From Mya arenaria (Eukaryota > Mollusca > Bivalvia > Myida > Myidae), in contig NC_069132.1 in assembly GCF_026914265.1 (NCBI RefSeq), positions 35,458,932-35,522,931 on the forward strand: DNA of 64,000 nt, in the 5' to 3' direction. Shown here one piece after another: positions 12,092 through 24,622 of this stretch (position 1 is the stretch's first letter; each line of letters opens with the position of its first letter). A model generated the notes under the pieces. It saw nothing but the letters and a program-made list of their open reading frames with translations, made no database searches and had not been told where the DNA came from. The translations under genes and the position numbers were made by a program.

Positions 12092-12372
12092 ACTCAGCCA
12101 CATGTCTCCATGCTTTGCTTACGTTTTGCTGCCTTTCCTTTGGTAACACTAGACCAGTCATTCTATCTTTTTCTAAGATCATCCGCCGTTCGTACAGTCT
12201 GTAAGACAGCGTTTATACGTCTGGTCATTTCTGACCATGTCTTTTGCTTTTTCTCCATTGACAATAAATCACTGAATTTACCAAATAGAATGTTTGTTTA
12301 TTTACCTCTTGTGCTAACAATTCGTAATTCGTCTGTTAAATATCTCGGTTTTCGTTGTTTTGACTCAGCCAT
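12092..12372 (-). pseudogene. Myb/SANT-like Harbinger partner protein, N-terminal part
   Basis: From ATG at 12372: MAESKQRKPRYLTDELRIV, an in-frame TAA, then NILFGKFSDLL, KKQKTWSEMTRRINAV, TADDLRKR, another stop, and NDWSSVTKGKAAKRKQSM. This order matches the Myb/SANT-like DNA-binding domain (NAIF1/Myb_DNA-bind_5 type) that escorts Harbinger transposases into the nucleus and to the element ends. Two in-frame stops and a break after METCG show it is dead. The plus-strand 140-codon frame here is a shadow. Confidence 0.65.
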
Positions 12373-12560
12373 TTTCCTGCATAAACACACAAAAAGCATG
12401 GAAAACGATTACACAGGTCAATCGTTAATAACTAACGAGTGAGGAACGAACGATTGCCTAAAGAACGCCTTCGAGATACCTGCGCAAGTATCTCGTAAAC
12501 CAACCTTACAACAGTCGTTAACGCTTAACTAACGATAGTGTCGAGATACTCACCCCTGGT

Positions 12561-13072
12561 ATCCGGAAGCGGTCTCGACGATTGGAAAGGACAATATGAA
12601 CTCACCCGTTGAGGTCCTGGGCCGATCTGCTACACAGCCGGTTTCTTCGTGTCTTCTCACTAATCGCAATATTATAGGTCGAATAAAATCAATTCATCAT
12701 TCGTGCAACCGCGTGGTACAACATACCACTGGCTACCATACTAGAAACCAACAAAATAACATTTCCAGGATATTTGGGCTGAAAAATATCACTGTCTCTA
12801 TACTATTATAACTCTGAAAAATATCACAACACTGTCGGAGTCTCTGGAGTGGCGTGGTCGACGTGGCTGTAAACCAAATCCGAGTTGTTCCATGCACATT
12901 CTGAAACGAAATTTGATGATAAATGGACTGAGGCTTCAAATATTATTGAAAAAAATACGAATTTATGTTATTTGTTACGAAGTTATTACTCACACGTGAG
13001 TATATCGGTATGGTGGACTTGTACGAGGGTATGTATAAAATCCGGCCATATCGCCTCTACAGGAGCATAGGT
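12561..13072. other. No recognisable gene
   Basis: Short frames only on both strands; a GATATTTTTCAG word is repeated near 12787 and 12819. Nothing else supported. Confidence 0.4.
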
Positions 13073-13600
13073 TAGAAAAACACGGCAAAAAGGTCAACCT
13101 TTTTAAATTCTTTGCCAACTTAATAAACTTAAAAAACTTGTAAAGAAGAAACAACGAGCTTTCAGAAAATGTTTTTATTTTAATTTCTAACGTGATAAAT
13201 GCTTATTTTATCTTAATAGTCGACTTTGAAAATCTCACGTAGGCGCAGGTATGAAAAACACGGCCCTAGGTCTCACTATTTTTTATTCTTTATCAATTTA
13301 ATAAATTTTGGTATCGTTGTAACGAAAGAGGCAACAAGCTTTAACATGATAATTTATGCTAATATTGTCTAAAAGTCATCGCTGAAAATCGAGTAATATC
13401 GCAAAGAAGAACAAGCAAGAGAAACACGGCCCTATGGTCTAAGTTGTTTTTTTATCTATACTCGGCAAAAATGTCATGCGACTAGGAATATAATGGTATA
13501 TAATTTTGAATGAATTAAACAATATTTTTATGTCATACATAATATGAAAGAACAATTCAAGGACAATCGTTTATTATAAATTTAAATAAAGTTTATTGCT
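13073..13600 (+). repeat. Degenerate 170-180 bp tandem repeat, 3 units
   Basis: The block GAAAAACACGGC starts units near 13073, 13252 and (as GAGAAACACGGC) 13419, each followed by a GGTC word, a T-rich run, AATTTAATAAA-like sequence and, in the first two, a CAACAAGCTTT/CAACGAGCTTT word. Noncoding. Confidence 0.65.
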
Positions 13601-14440
13601 GTGAATAATACACTTAATCGATTTGATCAGTATAGGGGTCGGGGTGTAAAAGTCACAATACAGCTCGTTTCGGCGTATAACCGCTTTGTATAACCAACCA
13701 CTGGAATGTAATATACAGTAACAAAATCAACAAAAAATATGTAAAACAATTAAAAGTCAACAATATCAACAGAATATCACAAATCTAAAAAAAACTTATT
13801 TTAAGTTTATATTGTTAATAAAGTCGTATACTTTCTCTTTTTAAACATTAATAATGTGTATATTCCCCGAAATTGTCCCTGCATTCCATCATTCTAGCTC
13901 TTTTACGGAGCAATCTTTTAAAGCATTTTGAACGATTTTACCATTCATATATCTTCAAGATCAGCTCGTTTTCGACGATTTTGGAACTTTTTTCATATTG
14001 TCAAGATCAGTGGACGCTCTGTTATAACAACCGTCTAGATCACCGAAACGCTCAATAACAACTGTGTGATATAGTGACCTTGACACCAAATTGAAAACCC
14101 GGAAATGGCGAACTTTTTCAAGTTTTTTTTACATTTTTCATCGTTATCCTGCTAATTCAGGTACCAGTCGTGAGTTTTGATGATTATGCATCCCGAGTGG
14201 AGCCAGCAAACAGCACATGTACCCAACAAAACGTTGTTATCATAGTAATAAACTCTAAGAAAGACTTGAACCATACATTTACAGCTTACAGACTCAAGAA
14301 TACCATCTTCCTCTATCTTTTTTAGTAACCAGTGGACTATTATGGTGTCATACATGATATTTTTCCATTTCAACCATTCCAGGCGCGTTAGATCTCGACC
14401 AGTTAAATTTAGATATTGTCTCAATTATTTTTGATCATGC
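13601..14440. other. No recognisable gene
   Basis: AT-rich; short unremarkable frames on both strands only. Confidence 0.5.
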
Positions 14441-14660
14441 TATCAGGTGATGTTGCTACAAACCTCTGGACCTGTCCGGTATCCATGTGGAGAATGCGCT
14501 AAGCCAGTTGCTAAAAGCCACCGTGCCATATACTGTGATAGTTGTTATTTCTGGCACATAAAATTTGCCCGTGTAACTCCAAATGAATTTAACAAACTTG
14601 TAACCAGTGAAGACCCATGGCTATGTTTCCAGTACTCAAACTTTCATTTTACAGACAGCT
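14441..14660 (+). pseudogene. PHD-finger fragment of a LINE-type ORF
   Basis: The plus frame GPVRYPCGECAKPVAKSH, AIYCDSCYFWHIKFA, FNKLVTSEDPWLCFQ resembles the zinc-binding PHD finger at the N terminus of ORF1 proteins of CR1-group LINEs. Two CxxC pairs and the HxK position are kept, but the later cysteines (usually HIKCA and WxCxxC) have become HIKFA and WLCFQY, so zinc binding is broken. It is truncated at 14660 by insertion of a pearl-like element. The RT relic to the right is on the other strand, so this is a separate fragment. Confidence 0.65.
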
Positions 14661-14662
14661 GT

Positions 14663-16860
14663 TTATGCCCCCGAAGGTGGGCATATTAAAATCGCACCGT
14701 CCGTCCGTCCGTCCGTCCGGCTCTGTAACTTTCCCTTGTATGGACAGATTTTAAAATAACTTGTCACATGTGTTCCACATACCAAGACGATGTGTGGCGT
14801 GCAAGACTCGTGTCCCTGCCTCAAAGGTCAAGGTCACACTTAGTGTTTATTCACAATGGAGTGCTGCATATAAGGACATAGAGTATAGGTTGTCGTGTCC
14901 GGGCTGTAACTTTCTCTTGTATGGACAGATTTTAAAATACTTGCCACATGTGTACCACATACCAAGACGACGTGTCGCGTGCAAGACCCGTGTCCCTACC
15001 TTAAAGGTCAAGGTCACACTTAGAGTTTATTCACAATGGAGTGCTGCATATAAGGACATAGAGAACAGGTTGTCGTGTCCGGGCTGTAACGTTCCCTTGT
15101 ATGGACAGATTTTAAAATTACTTGCCACATGTGTTCCACATACCAAGACGACGTGTCGCGTGCAAGACCCGTGTCCCTACCTCAAAGGTCAAGATCACAC
15201 TTAGAGTTTATTCACAATGGAGTGCTGCATATAAGGACATAGAGTATAGGTTGTCGTGTCCGGGCTGTAACTTTCTCTTGTATGGACAGATTTTAAAATA
15301 ACTTGCCACATGTGTACCACATACCAAGACGACGTGTCGCGTGCAAGACCCGTGTCCCTACCTTAAAGGTCAAGGTCACACTTAGTGTTTATTCACAATG
15401 GAGTGCTGCATATAAGGACATAGAGAACAGGTTGTCGTGTCCGGGCTGTAACGATCCCTTGTATGGACAGATTTTAAAATTACTTGCCACATGTGTTCCA
15501 CATACCAAGACGACGTGTCGCGTGCAAGACCCGTGTCCCTACCTCAAAGGTCAAGGTCACACTTAGAGTTTATTTACAATGGAGTGCTGCATATAACGAC
15601 ATAGAGTATAGGTTGTCGTGTCCGGGCTGTAACTTTCTCTTGTATGGACATATTTTAAAATTACTTGCCACATGTGTTCCACATACCAAGACGACGTGTC
15701 GCGTGCAAGACCCGTGTCCCTACCTCAAAGGTCAAGGTCACACTTAGAGTTTATTTACAATGGAGTGCTGCATATAACGACATAGAGTATAGGTTGTCGT
15801 GTCCGGGCTGTAACTTTCCCTTGTATGGACAGATTTTAAAATAACTTGCCACATGTGTTCCACATACCAAGACGACGTGTCGCGTGCAAGACCCGTGTCC
15901 CTACCTCAAAGGTCAAGGTCACACTTAGAGTTTATTTACAATGGAGTGCTGCATATAACGACATAGAGTATAGGTTGTCGTGTCCGGGCTGTAACTTTCC
16001 CTTGTATGGACAGATTTTAAAATAACTTGCCACATGTGTTCCACATACCAAGACGACGTGTCGCCTGCAAGACCCGTGTCCCTACCTCAAAGGTCAAGGT
16101 CACACTTAGTGTTTATTCACAATGGAGTGCTGCATATAAGGACATAGAGTATAGGTTGTTGTGTCCGGGCTGTAACTTTCTCTTGTATGGACAGATTTTA
16201 AAATAACTTGCCACATGTGTTCCACATACCAAGACGACGTGTCGTGTGAAAGACCCGTGTCCCTGCCTCAAAGGTCAAGGTCACACATAGTGTTTATTCA
16301 CAATGGAGTGCTGCATATAAGGACATAGAGTATAGGTTGTCGTGTCCGGGCTGTAACTTTCCCTTGTATGGACAGATTTAAAAAAAACTTGACACATGTG
16401 TTCCACATACCAAGACGATGTGTCGCGTGCAAGACCCGTGTCCCTACCTCAAAGGTCAAGGTCAAACTTAGTGTTTATTCACAATGGAGTGCTGCATATA
16501 AGGACATAGAGTATAGGTTGTCGTGTCAGGGCTGTTACTTTCCCTTGTATGGACAGATTTTAAAATCACTTGCTACATGTGTTCCACATACGAAGACAAC
16601 GTGTCGTGTGCAAGACCCATGTCCCTACCTTTAAGGTGAAAGATACACTAAGTGTTTATTCACAAGGGAATTCTGAATATAAGGACATAACAGTGTAGGT
16701 TGTCAAGTATGGTTGGTATTTTTTATGTTCAGAGGCAATTTAAAATAACTTGCCATATGTATTTGACACGTAAAGGCAAGATCAACTTTTCATGTACTGA
16801 CCTTGTTCGTAGGTCAATGTCACATTCGGGGGCATTCGTCACATACTGTGACAGCTCTTG
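14663..16860 (+). mobile_element. Pearl-like element with 12 core units of 181 bp
   Basis: Left end: hairpin TATGCCC..GGGCATA (14663-14684), then a CCGT run at 14698-14719. Core: CACATGTG-containing units at 14761, 14941, 15122, 15303, 15484, 15665, 15846, 16027, 16209, 16389, 16570 and 16751, period 181. Each carries AAAGGTCAAGGTCACACTTA. Right end: GGGGGCATTCG, a small hairpin (TCACA-tac-TGTGA) and CAGCTCTTG at 16860. The edge units are most diverged. Non-autonomous Helitron/Helentron relatives in bivalves have this plan (family knowledge); mobilised in trans. The 77-147 codon frames here are repeat shadows. Confidence 0.8.
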
Positions 16861-16861
16861 T

Positions 16862-19225
16862 TTTATCAGTCATATCACTCAATTAACGATTACTTCTGTT
16901 CAACATCTTCAGAGAAAAAAATTCAGCAGCTAAAACTTTTAGCACATTTAATTGCCTTGATGCTTTCTTACAGGTGTTTGAAACATGAGTATTGAAATTT
17001 AATCTAAAATCTATAGTAACACCTAATAATTTTACATCTTCGCATGGGATGATACTTTTCTCAAGTTTGATGGTTAAATTGCACTTTTTAGATTTAGGAC
17101 CTATAGCTATGGCTTGAAATTTGTCTGGGTTTGCTTGCATTTTGTTATCTGAAAACCAGTTTATCAAAGAGATACTGTCCTGTTCTAGGGTGTTTTAACG
17201 TCATTTATATTGTGATCAGAATGTGACAGAGTGTTATCGTCAGCATAGTTATATAATTTACTTTTGTTGACAAAATGGAAAATATCATTTATGAAAATAT
17301 TAAACAAGACAGGCCCCAGGATAGAGCCTTGGGGCACTCCCTTATAAATATGTTTAAAGTCACTTGTAAATTCACCTAGTTTAACGCATTGGTTCCTATT
17401 GTTCAAATAGCATTTGATTAAGTTAAGTGCATTTTCACTTACGCCATCGTATTTTAATTTAAGGATAAGCAAATCATGAGGAAGGCAGTCAAACGCTTTG
17501 GAGAGGTCCATCAGTACTGACGCTACATATTTGTTTTCAGCTAGTGCCTGTTTCCAGTTTTCAATGATTTTTAAAAGTGTTGCTTGGCATCCGAATTTTG
17601 GTCTTAAAGCAGACAAAAATATATTAAAATGTTGTTCAAAGAATTGAACTAATTGTGTGTTCATGGCGCGTTCAATTTTTTTTTACATTACTGGAAGAAT
17701 ACTGACTGGACGATAGTTGCCCTTCTCGAGATTACTGTTCTTTTTTATGTAAAGGAGTAACTTGTTCCATTTTTAAACTATCAGGAAAAGTTGATGTTGA
17801 AAATGACTTGTTTACGATAGAAGTAATGTGATTGGCGATGACAGGTTTAGCTAATTTTACCAGTTTAGATGAGATACCATCAGCGCCTGTTGCTTATTTG
17901 ATGCATAATTTGTCAATTTGTTTATGAATAAAGCTAGAATCTACAGGTTTAAAATGAAGTTCGGTTTGTGTTAGGTTTAAGTGATACAAAACTTGAGATG
18001 GTTTTCATTTACATCAAGATAATTATTTCCAATGTTTTTGGCTACGTTGACAAAGAAATCATTGAAAACATTGCATACTTATTGTTGGTCTGTTACTAGT
18101 TTTGTGTTTTCAAGTAAGATGGTATCTTTGTGCTTGATGTTCCCCTTATTAGTAAGAACAGGTTTGACACTAGGCCAAAAGTCAGCTGATTGGCAACCCC
18201 CCACACATCTGTCAATGAAATATTTATTTAAAGATTTTCTAGGTTACTTTGTTTCCTGAAATCTTCCCAGTTTTTAGTTGATTTGTTCATATTGAATTTA
18301 TTGAAAAGCATTCTTTTTTTATAAATGGCATTTTTTAAAGCTTTATTCATGAATGGGGCTGGTCTTTGGAGAATCTTTTTCTTTTTTAATGGGGCATGTT
18401 TGTTGGCAGTTTCAGTAAAAGTTTTGCTAAATTCATTGTACATTTTGTTTACAACTGTCTGGCACATATCTACAGTTAAAAGATTTTTAGATAAATCCTG
18501 CTTAATTTTTTCAATATTAAAATGTGTAAAACTTCTATAAGTGCAGAACCTATTCTTCATCTTATATATTTCCTGTTTGAACTGTACACCAATAAAATTA
18601 TGACAATCACTAAGTCAACAATCAAAATTAACAATGTTGCCGAGTAGGTTCTTGCTTGTGGTTAAAATAACATCTAACAATGTAGGGCTACTGTTAACAG
18701 GGTAGCAAGTAGGATCTTTAACAATATTTTCAAGGTCAAAAATATCACAGCAATTTGCAAGGTACACTTTTGTCATCAATAAGCATGTTAAAATTCAGGT
18801 CTCCAATGATTAACAAGTTGTCATATTTGTTTAAAGACTTATCTAGGGTTAAATCAGTTTTCTTGAAAAATGTCCTTGTTCAAAGATGGTAGTTTATAAG
18901 TACCATAGATGATCCATTTAGAATTGTTTAATTTTACCTCAACACATACAGAGTCTATGTCTTTGAACTCAAGTCCTGGTTTTCTTTCACCGGCAATGTC
19001 TGAACGCAAGTAGGCTATATGATGCCTCCTCCCTTCGATGTCCTGTCAGCTCGCCACATATGGTAGTTGTCCACTGCGAATTGAGAATTAGGAAAAGAGT
19101 CATCAAATTTAATTTCTAGAATAAACAATAAATCAACTGTATTTTCCAATAAAATTTCCTGGATACTATAAAATTTATTACTTAAACTGTTTATATTTAA
19201 ACATGCGCATATGAATCTTCTAGGG
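16862..19225 (-). pseudogene. CR1/L2-type LINE ORF2 relic (EN-RT)
   Basis: Minus strand from about 19225: ICACLNINSLSNKF (start of the endonuclease), EIKFDDSFPNSQF, WRADRTSKGGG; then a connector (18560-18228) with NKHAPLKKKKILQRPAPFMN, and RT at 17664-16883: SVLMDLSKAFDCLPHDLLI (motif A), YKGVPQGSILGPVLFNIFIND, YNYADDNTLSHSD (catalytic YADD), NPDKFQAIAIG, CEDVKLLGVTIDF. Many stops and frameshifts; the 3' end is lost at the pearl-like element at 16860, the 5' end beyond the endonuclease start. PQGSILGP and KAFDCLPHD are hallmarks of CR1/L2/jockey-group enzymes, so this is a different clade from the 3.8-9.1 kb LINE. Confidence 0.85.
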
Positions 19226-19358
19226 TGTTGTTACCGTAGTTTGGTGAGAGGTTCGAAGTTATTGAATGTTTATATATACATATGTATTAGTATGTGATAT
19301 CTGTATTTTTGTCTTAATCATGTGCTAATTCACTCTTAATTAGATACAATCTCTTTAA

Positions 19359-19361
<3 letters not shown>

Positions 19362-19435
<74 letters not shown>
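19362..19435. repeat. (AT)n microsatellite
   Basis: About 37 uninterrupted AT units. Next to it (19,465-19,700) are several GACCCA/TGGGTC words like those beside the AT run at 35.9 kb. Confidence 0.95.
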
Positions 19436-19436
<1 letters not shown>

Positions 19437-20199
19437 TTAAACTCGCCAACTTATTGGTACTATAATCCTATCCATATTTATTGGGACCTACTAGATATAA
19501 TAGTGATACAGGCGTCACTGTCCTATATACAGTATAGATTGACTGTTGGAATGCTATGTATATCAATATACATCAGAAAATCTTGAGACATAGGTACCTT
19601 TTTAGTGTCACCAACTTCTTGGGTCAGACCCATCATTTTACTGGGGCTTTAGACCCAATATGTTATATATAATATATAAAATGCATTAAGCTATTGGGTC
19701 GAATCGGTATGATTCCACGCTTATCTTTGACACTAGGGCTGATTGAATTTAAAATTTCAAAATGTATGGATTTAGATATAACATGTCTTACTTCTAGTAG
19801 ACATGATGATCAGATCTGTTAACAAAATTGGATCAGGAACCAATTTCCAAATTGCCCCACCAAGAGGCTTAAGTCGTTTCCTGAAAGTGGGGACAGTTGG
19901 AGGCAATCAAAAACTGACAGCAAGACATTAGTTTTTTTTAACTGAATATTGTAAAAAGAACTTCTGGATATAAAGAAGTATGAACAATCAACCCTGTAAC
20001 CAATTTGATATGTAAATAGTTTGGACCCCGTCGAGACAGCATCTGTAGTTGTTTCATCAGGATCCTATTTATTTGCTTTGAAGGTTTATATCACTTTGAA
20101 ATATAAATAGGTAATTTTGCCTCCGACTTCTAGATAAAATAGAATGTTTGACAATATTGACAATATTGTCAGAAAAGAGCATCAAAATATTTTAGTGAT
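19436..20199. other. No recognisable gene
   Basis: AT-rich; TGGGTC/GACCCA words at about 19,621-19,655 and 19,697, otherwise nothing recognised. Confidence 0.45.
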
Positions 20200-22625
20200 A
20201 GTTCTATTATCAATTTTAATTATTACATAATGATTCAATCGGAACTCCTCGGCTAGTATCAAGATATGGCCTCGGATATAATACGGGTCGTAAGAAAATA
20301 GTCCATCATGGCCGACCAAGAAGATGTTCAAACAACCAAGAGATATGTTAGTCCAAAGACAGAATGAGGAGCGAACTTTTACCACTTATTTGTGTGTAAG
20401 TGTTATTTTTTATACTTATTGTATTTTAATAAAATATAAAAATAGTTTTAAAAGAGCCCTAATGAGAAACTAATTGGAAATGTCATTAATTCTTAGTGGG
20501 TGGGGTAAAGTCTTCTTTCATTTGACAGATTCTAATATAGTAAATAACAATTTTGAAGCTCCAGTGATCAGTGGCAAAAAATAAGAAAACAAATACTCTA
20601 TTTGATTTTTTTTAATAACAAATAAGTCTGAATCTGACTTTTCTTAGATCGATAATTGGTTCGACTTTCTTTCTCAGTGTATTTATCTCATACATTTCAT
20701 ATCATTAACTTTAATTTTAATTATTATAATTAAAGTTTACATTCTTTTAACCAAGGATGTATGGTTTAAATGTCCGTGAGTGTTGGTATCGAACAACTTA
20801 ATGTAATGGCACAATTGAATGCCTCGGCCTGCTCACTAATATAGTTCTCTAAATAAATTAGATCTTCATTCTATTGGTTTAACAAAATGAGTTTGAATGC
20901 ATAAACCAGCACACATTTCTTTCAAGACTAAATTCTATGATATCCACCAGTGGTGGTGATGCAGAAACATTGAAAAATGCTGACATTTTTACTGTGCCAA
21001 TGAAATGCAGACATTTAAATTTTAATCTTATTGTCATTTTCAGAGAAGAGTATGGTACCAGGGGTACAGCTGACTCTGATTCCCGGCTTCTTCTAATGAA
21101 AAAAGGCAGATGAGGTAATGGTTGTGCTATTTTCGAAATTCGGACAATAATTTAACAGTCAAGTATCCTATTGGTTTAAGCCCAAAAGTACCTGCATGTT
21201 TGTACAATTAACCAACAAGGATTGACAGTATTAAAATATCAACATTGTTACAATTTATCTACAATTTGTAGATAAATTAAAACATGATAACAATTTCATT
21301 TCATATTTTTTAATTTACCAGTAGTCCAGAGCTAAAAGCTGCTCTCTCACAGATTGACAGTTCTTCTTGGTCATTCTTCAAAAGCCCAAAGGAGTAATTA
21401 AATTAAATTTACACATATAATTCATTATATGGCTTAAAGCAATAGCAAAAAAATATTTTCCAAACAATTGAAATCTGTTCTATTATGTGTTACCTTATAT
21501 GACTAGTTGGAGGAATTTTTACCAAATTTTCAAACTTGTATATGAAAGACTGTGATCTGATATTATGTCAGCAGTCTAATATCACTGGTTTCCATACATT
21601 TGCACAATAATTGCCAATTGGCTCGTTTAAAGGTAAAAATAAAAAAGGTGTCAGAACAGTAAAACTGTGGGGATGCAGCTTTAAATTGGTGTTGCACTTA
21701 ATGTTTTGTGAATACTTTTCTGTTGTTGTACCGGCTTTTAAAATAATTGATCTGAAAATATAATTCCTATTATTGTTGTATTTTCTGTTTTCTATTTCAG
21801 GCACTGGAATCCGAATGTAATCAAAAATGCCATTGTATGAGGATTGACCTGCAATGCATGGAAATCATCTAACACAACTGCAACGCCTACCTTGAAAAAT
21901 GAGTGCAAGATGGAAACAAAGCATTCAGTGGAACATCTTGTCATCTCGAATATTTGATGACTTACATACTGATGTGAAGTTGAAGATAAAAGACATCTGT
22001 TCGTCCGAACATATATTTTAAAAGGGTAATATGGTAAAGGATATATCTACGCTTAAAGTGGTTTTCCGAGGGAAGATAACTACAAAAACAGAAACAGATG
22101 GCATCGGCAGACCAAATAAACTATTTTGTTCAGTTCAATTTTTAAGTCTTCAGAAATTCCGTTAATAGGGCACATCCTTGCAAATGCCATATTGTAAACT
22201 GGGCTCTTTAAAATGTGAAAAGGTGAAAGTGGTCTAGAGGATAAGCCTCAAATTCAAGGTTGTGAGTTCAAGACCTCCAAGATACTTTCTCTTGACCTCG
22301 GGAAAAGGATGTCCATACTTGTTTCTACTTAGGCAACAGACTTAAGAGTGATCTTGTAAGCTTCCATAGCAATCTGATAAGGCATAAAATAAGATACTAG
22401 CTGACTTGCAAACAGTTTTTCCATTTGTGTTGATTTATTTTTCAGTCTGTTGGAATGTTTATTAGAAGTGATGCGCATTGCTTACTGCAACCACAATTTA
22501 TTTTCTTTATTAAGTTAAATTTAACGAACACGTAACATGACTTGTGATTTTACAGATGCATGTTTATTTTGGTTGATTGTATGAGTTTATTTTCTCAAAT
22601 GATGTAATAAAAGTTATTCTGAATG
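20200..22625 (+). ncRNA. Possible three-exon transcript
   Basis: Candidate exon 1 ends at 20395 before a perfect GTAAGT donor. Candidate exon 2 is 21044-21114, between TTGTCATTTTCAG and GTAATG. Candidate exon 3 starts 21801 after TTTTCTATTTCAG and runs to an AATAAA at 22606-22611. All signals are on the plus strand in the right order. No frame stays open across the joins, so it reads as a long noncoding RNA or a host for a very small peptide. Start unknown. Splice-site matches in AT-rich DNA arise by chance, hence the low confidence. Confidence 0.3.
20308..20367 (+). CDS. Possible 19-residue small ORF
   Basis: ATG in a good context (CATCATGG) opens MADQEDVQTTKRYVSPKTE, then TGA at 20365. It would be in exon 1 of the putative transcript. 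Nothing is recognised; only the start context and composition argue for it. Confidence 0.2.
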   Translation: MADQEDVQTTKRYVSPKTE

Positions 22626-23553
22626 ACTGTCCTTTTTTGTTTGAAGAAAATGTGTTGAGGTTTTGGCATAGCATAGTGTCATCATCATCATCATCATCAT
22701 CATTGTTGTGTGCAAATAAAACATTCAAAACAATGTAATTAAAACCAAGCTGTCAAGCCAAGTACTCAAAGAGGCACAAGGATATTGCTAAAGAGACCGG
22801 TAATACATTTAGACAAATAAAATGCAAAGAAAGATCTATAATTCTGACACATGGTAATGCTTTAAATAGTCCTCTCATTGTGTGTTTATGGTTAAAGTGG
22901 AGACATACAGTATTTTTTATAACGAAGACTTAAATTTGTATGGCAACTTAAAGCCATATATGTGGATTAAACGCCAGAAATATTGTGAAGTCTCCAAACT
23001 CAATGCACTTAAAAGGGCTTGGCACAGAAATGAAAGTAAAAATGGGAGCAAAACCTAATTTATCATTAATTTTACATTGGATTGCATACAGATGGCTCTG
23101 TTATTACTTGACTAATATCAAAAATAAAATTAAGAGACATGTTGATCCAAACTGTAATTATTCTTGTTTGCATTTTATGGAGTTGGACATAAAAGAGTCA
23201 TTTGGTGAAGAGTGATCTAAAGGCTAATTATTCAAAATAGATTAAGTATTATTGAAAAAAGTCTGGTATACATTGCTGAAAAGCTTAGTAACCTGGCTAA
23301 ATATTTGTTTAAGGCTTTTATTTAAAAAAAAAAAAATCAGTTGAGTATCTTATCAGTTACTCTTTTGGTGTTGTTGTTTTTAATAAAAAATGACAATTTA
23401 CTCAAAGATATTGAGACTAATAATTATAGATTAAGACAAATATAATGTGTAAGGAAACTTCTAATGAATGGGTTTATCCACAGCCTAGGAGGTAAAGTGA
23501 AGCATGATCTGCCTTGAACAAATACAATTTTAAGACAAGTTCTGTCAACTTAG
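22626..23553. other. No gene; (TCA)n microsatellite
   Basis: A run of about 8 TCA/ATC triplets at 22678-22703. The remaining AT-rich sequence has one 76-codon frame (22985-23215) with no recognisable domain. Confidence 0.5.
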
Positions 23554-23881
23554 TGCACCAGTCAATTGTAACCCCCCCCCCACCCCCACCCCAGGTCCGG
23601 GGGAATACTGGGGTTAACCCGGGGAAATGGGCCGTGTTTTTACCTATCTGGTGGCCCTGCAGTGCTGGGTGAATGCGGTGGTTTTATCTTCGCTTAAAAT
23701 ATAGAGGGGAATGGACCTTACCTATAGTCCCTGGGTGTGGGGGCATTTGGCAGGGATTTTGCCATTGGATCGTCCGCGCAGGGTGGGGATTTTAGCCGGG
23801 GTTGGCTGTATTGAAAGTCAAAGTCCCCACTATTCCCCAGACCGGGGGGGGGGGGGGGCGTGGTTACAATTGTCTGGTGCA
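23554..23881 (-). mobile_element. GC-rich MITE, copy 1
   Basis: Inverted ends TGCACCAGTCAATTGTAACC (left) and GGTTACAATTGTCTGGTGCA (right), each followed inward by C/G homopolymer runs and CAGGTCCGGGG/CCCCAGACCGG. The interior is far more GC-rich than the flanks. Same family as 46406-46717 but in opposite orientation. The family is unclassified; no transposase. Confidence 0.8.
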
Positions 23882-24622
23882 TATCCTCATGAACGTTGTA
23901 CTGGCACTCTAACAATTGAGCTTACTGCGTGGATAGTCACCGCCCCACCCCAACCCCACAGAACTGTTTACACAAAAAAAATCTGCAGCCCAAACCCAAC
24001 AATGCTGAAGTAAAGGCATGCATAGATTTCAGCTGGTAAAGCTGACTGGGTGCCAAGCTCACACCCATCCTACCACAACCCACAAAACTCTGCACAAGGC
24101 AATCAATGATTTTACAGAATAGTAATGCTGTTTTAATGGCAAGGCATGGTGTGAAAAATAACACGGCAAAGTATGACTTAAAACTTACATTTCATAGGGT
24201 ATTCCTATAACTGTTGAGAAAATGTTGACATTTAGTCCATGCATGCATTTAATCCGATGTAATGATTCATGCATGCCATGAACCGTATGATAATTTCAAT
24301 GACTGTCAAGTACATTTTCTGTGTGCCCACGATTTTTCTAGAGGAAATAGAGTGCTTCAACTATAAGGAAACATCTAAATATTCATAAAACGAACATTCT
24401 TTGAGGTTACAATAAATATGTTCTCTTAAACAAGCACATTTAATTTAACACAATCCATTTCCTTGTTGTTACAATGGGCCTTCTTTACGCGGATTGAAAA
24501 CGGTGTTAATCGCCGGCAGCCGCATCGCACTTTCGTATATCCTTACTACTATTTACGAGGTCTATCTCGAAGCTTGCCGGAGATGGCCGAGTTGTTACGA
24601 TTGATAATGATTGTCCAATTTG
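23882..24622. other. No gene; shared 42-bp segment
   Basis: No recognised coding frame. Bases 24558-24599 (AGGTCTATCTCGAAGC..GTTGTTACG) recur, inverted and with few changes, at 47395-47436; this suggests a dispersed repeat. The 85-codon frame at 24463-24720 spans this repeat and a hAT end, so it is not a gene. Confidence 0.5.

Larger units (their letters stand above)
9130..12560 (+). mobile_element. Decayed PIF/Harbinger-like transposon (tentative limits)
   Basis: Harbinger elements encode a DDE transposase plus a Myb/SANT-like DNA-binding partner. Both are here, convergent: transposase 9537-10581 (+) and Myb-like 12372-12092 (-). Weak inverted similarity between ATCTCGA..CTCTCGTTAGCATAGCG near 9142 and the reverse complement of 12,500-12,550 suggests decayed termini. 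I could not find a convincing 3-bp target duplication, so the limits are approximate. An F-box/LRR-like fragment lies inside. Confidence 0.5.

Noticed and set aside
12020..12442. 140-codon plus-strand frame
   Set aside because: Opposite-strand shadow of the Myb-like and F-box-like segments.
14761..16634. Series of 77-147 codon frames resembling a cysteine-rich repeat protein
   Set aside because: The 181-bp period is not a multiple of three, so the same unit is read in all three frames with stops; core units of a noncoding element.
23711..24164. Proline/glycine-rich frames on both strands
   Set aside because: Translation of the GC-rich MITE and its C/G runs.
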